Shown here in pieces: positions 5,113 to 6,668 of a stretch of 6,668 nt of DNA (position 1 is the first letter of the stretch; the number at the start of each line of letters is the position of its first letter). Source of the DNA: 2-01-FULL-39-10-A sp964565795 (lineage in GTDB: Bacteria > Patescibacteriota > Microgenomatia > Levybacterales > UBA12049); the NCBI GenBank assembly GCA_964565795.1, contig CAZMGC010000042.1, forward strand, positions 1-6,668, in the 5' to 3' direction. Under the pieces are notes generated by a model. It had not been told where the DNA came from. It saw only the letters and a program-made list of their open reading frames with translations, and searched no databases. The position numbers were made by a program, and so were the translations under genes.

Positions 5113-6668
5113 TGTTAATTGCAATATATGCTCGTGTTTCTTCTGAGAGACAAGAGAAAGAAGAAACAATTCAAACACAGATTATGGCAATTGAAGAGTT
5201 TGCCAAAGCACAAGGTCATACCATTGTAGCCAGATATTTAGATGATGGTTGGAGTGGAACTATTCTTGCAAGGCCTGCACTAGACGATTTACGTCTAGAT
5301 GCGAGAAAGAAGCTGTGGGAAGGTGTATTAATGTATGACCCTGATAGGCTTGCCCGAAAGTATTCTTATCAAGAGTTAGTTTCAGACGAGCTTATTGAAC
5401 TGGGATTAAAAGTTTTATATGTAACAACACCACCACCAGAGGATGATTCGGACAAATTGCTTTATGGAGTTAAAGGTTTGTTTGCTGAGTATGAGAGAGC
5501 TAGGATCGCAGAGCGATTTAGACTAGGAAAACTTCGTAAAGCCAGGGATGGGAATGTTGTTACCAGCCAAGCCCCATATGGTTATGATTACATTCCTAAG
5601 CAAGGTAGTACACAGGGGTATTACAAAATAAACAAGCAAGAGACAGCAGTTGTAAAAATGATATTTCAATGGATTGCAGTTGAACATATCACAATGCGTG
5701 AAACTGTCAGAAGATTACAAGAATTAGCTATTACACCGAGAAGAAGTAAGAGAGGCGTTTGGAATACAAGCACACTTACTAATTTACTTAGGAATGAAAC
5801 ATATATAGGAAATGCTTACTATAATAAGTCCACAGCGGTAATTCCTGAAAAGCCACTTAAGCAAGTCAAATATAAAAGAGTAAAGAAGACCAGTAGAAGG
5901 TTTAAACCTGAAAAAGACTGGATTTCTATCCCTGTTCCTCCAATTATTGACCCAAGTATTTATGAAAAAGCCAGGCAACAATTAAAAGCCAACTATGAAC
6001 TATGTGCCAGGAATAAGAAGAACGAATATTTATTAGCAGGAAAGATGTACTGTATTTGTGGGCGAAGACGCACAGGTGAAGGCCCACAACAAGGTAAACA
6101 CCTTTATTATCGTTGCACTGATAGAATTTACAGTTTTCCACTTCCTCCTAAATGTAAAGAAAAAGGAGTAAATGCAAGGGTAGCTGATGTTATGGTGTGG
6201 CAAGGAATCAGTGACCTAATGAGTGATCCTAAACTTCTTAAAGAACAAGCAATGAGATTTACTGGTAATAAAACGACTCAGGTCGCAAATACCTCAACTG
6301 AAACTGATGAACTTAAAAGAGAGATTGAAAAACTGAAGAAGGAAGAAAGTCGTTATATTAAAGCCTATGGAGCAGAAATTATCAGTGAGGAACAATTCAA
6401 AGAAGCAATAACAGACCTAAAAGGAAGAAGAGGTGTCTTAGAAAGACAGGTAGGACACATGGAGAGTCAAAAGCAGGATGTTGATGATGTGATAGTTCCT
6501 AGTGATGACTATCTTAAAGATTTCAGCGATGCAGCAAGGTTTGTTCTACAAAATAGGCTGAAATTTCCGCAGAAACAAGCTATAATCCATAAGTCAGTTG
6601 ACACAATTATAGGGGAACAATGCAAATTAACTATTCGTGGTTACATTCAAATGAAGGAGGTGTTCGAT
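5112..6668 (+). CDS. Large serine recombinase (integrase), 3' end outside window
   Basis: Site-specific recombinase that would integrate and excise the element; 519 codons are present and no stop is reached. The resolvase-type catalytic domain (1-150) starts MLIAIYARVSS, with R8 and S10 as predicted catalytic arginine and nucleophile, then DPDRLAR (76-82, R79 and R82) and E126-YERARIAER leading into the long E helix. The recombinase domain follows (about 155-300: PYGYDY, ..W217.., RNETYIGNAYY). A zinc ribbon has C314-x-C316-G, C335 and C348. A Lys/Glu-rich coiled coil spans about 397-457, and the C-terminal part is nearly complete by comparison with usual lengths of 450-600. AAGGAAG about 7 bases upstream and the one-base overlap with the HTH gene support the ATG at 5112. 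The frame is clean and all catalytic residues are present, so it is probably active. attP usually lies beside such a gene but cannot be recognised here. Confidence 0.93.
   Translation, partial: MLIAIYARVSSERQEKEETIQTQIMAIEEFAKAQGHTIVARYLDDGWSGTILARPALDDLRLDARKKLWEGVLMYDPDRLARKYSYQELVSDELIELGLKVLYVTTPPPEDDSDKLLYGVKGLFAEYERARIAERFRLGKLRKARDGNVVTSQAPYGYDYIPKQGSTQGYYKINKQETAVVKMIFQWIAVEHITMRETVRRLQELAITPRRSKRGVWNTSTLTNLLRNETYIGNAYYNKSTAVIPEKPLKQVKYKRVKKTSRRFKPEKDWISIPVPPIIDPSIYEKARQQLKANYELCARNKKNEYLLAGKMYCICGRRRTGEGPQQGKHLYYRCTDRIYSFPLPPKCKEKGVNARVADVMVWQGISDLMSDPKLLKEQAMRFTGNKTTQVANTSTETDELKREIEKLKKEESRYIKAYGAEIISEEQFKEAITDLKGRRGVLERQVGHMESQKQDVDDVIVPSDDYLKDFSDAARFVLQNRLKFPQKQAIIHKSVDTIIGEQCKLTIRGYIQMKEVFD
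6654..6660 (+). promoter_or_regulatory. Perfect Shine-Dalgarno at the window edge, possible next overlapping gene
   Basis: AAGGAGG lies inside the 3' part of the recombinase gene, and the last two bases of the window (6667-6668) are AT, 6 bases after it. If the next base is G, an ATG would sit at ideal spacing and out of frame with the recombinase, as expected for a coupled downstream gene overlapping its end. The next base is not visible, so this is a prediction. The run also simply encodes K-E in the recombinase. Confidence 0.3.

Noticed and set aside
5280..5298. Perfect 7-bp inverted repeat CTAGACG-ATTTA-CGTCTAG inside the recombinase gene
   Set aside because: It lies within a catalytic-domain coding region, is short, and has no flanking signals; chance in a coding sequence is the simplest explanation.

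Overview
The window is a compact, one-strand stretch of an AT-rich bacterial mobile element: a phage, prophage or phage satellite. Six protein genes lie head to tail on the + strand with gaps of about 60 bases or less, and no gene-free stretch exceeds 300 bases. No rRNA, tRNA, CRISPR array, insertion sequence or convincing Rho-independent terminator is visible. Three boundary signals are good Shine-Dalgarno sites and genes end on TAA or TGA, which fits ordinary bacterial code 11. The host cannot be named from this sequence. The combination recalls elements seen in poorly cultured low-GC lineages, including Patescibacteria/CPR, but that is only an impression.

Layout. (1) Replication, 59-2392: a 777-residue primase-helicase with an archaeo-eukaryotic Prim-Pol domain, a PriCT-like linker and a P-loop helicase/ATPase. 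An 11-bp-stem hairpin precedes it, and its 3' end carries an unusual set of 9-nt direct and inverted repeats. (2) A small conserved-looking protein of unknown function, 2457-2837, preceded by a strong stem-loop that overlaps a 14-codon leader-like ORF. (3) DNA packaging, 2890-4879: a terminase small-subunit candidate with a cysteine cluster, overlapping a full-length terminase large subunit with intact ATPase and nuclease motifs. (4) Integration/excision, 4921 to the window end: a 63-residue MerR/excisionase-type helix-turn-helix protein preceded by 10-bp-phased GTAT repeats, and a large serine recombinase that shares one base with it and is still open at the window edge.

How they could work together. 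The recombinase would integrate and excise the element, with the small HTH protein as candidate directionality factor or regulator. The Prim-Pol-helicase would start replication, possibly at repeats in or near its own gene, and the two terminase subunits would direct DNA into capsids. No portal, capsid, tail, lysis or repressor gene is seen here, so the window cannot decide between a complete temperate phage and a satellite. Replication, packaging and site-specific recombination lying next to each other in under 7 kb is the most notable feature.
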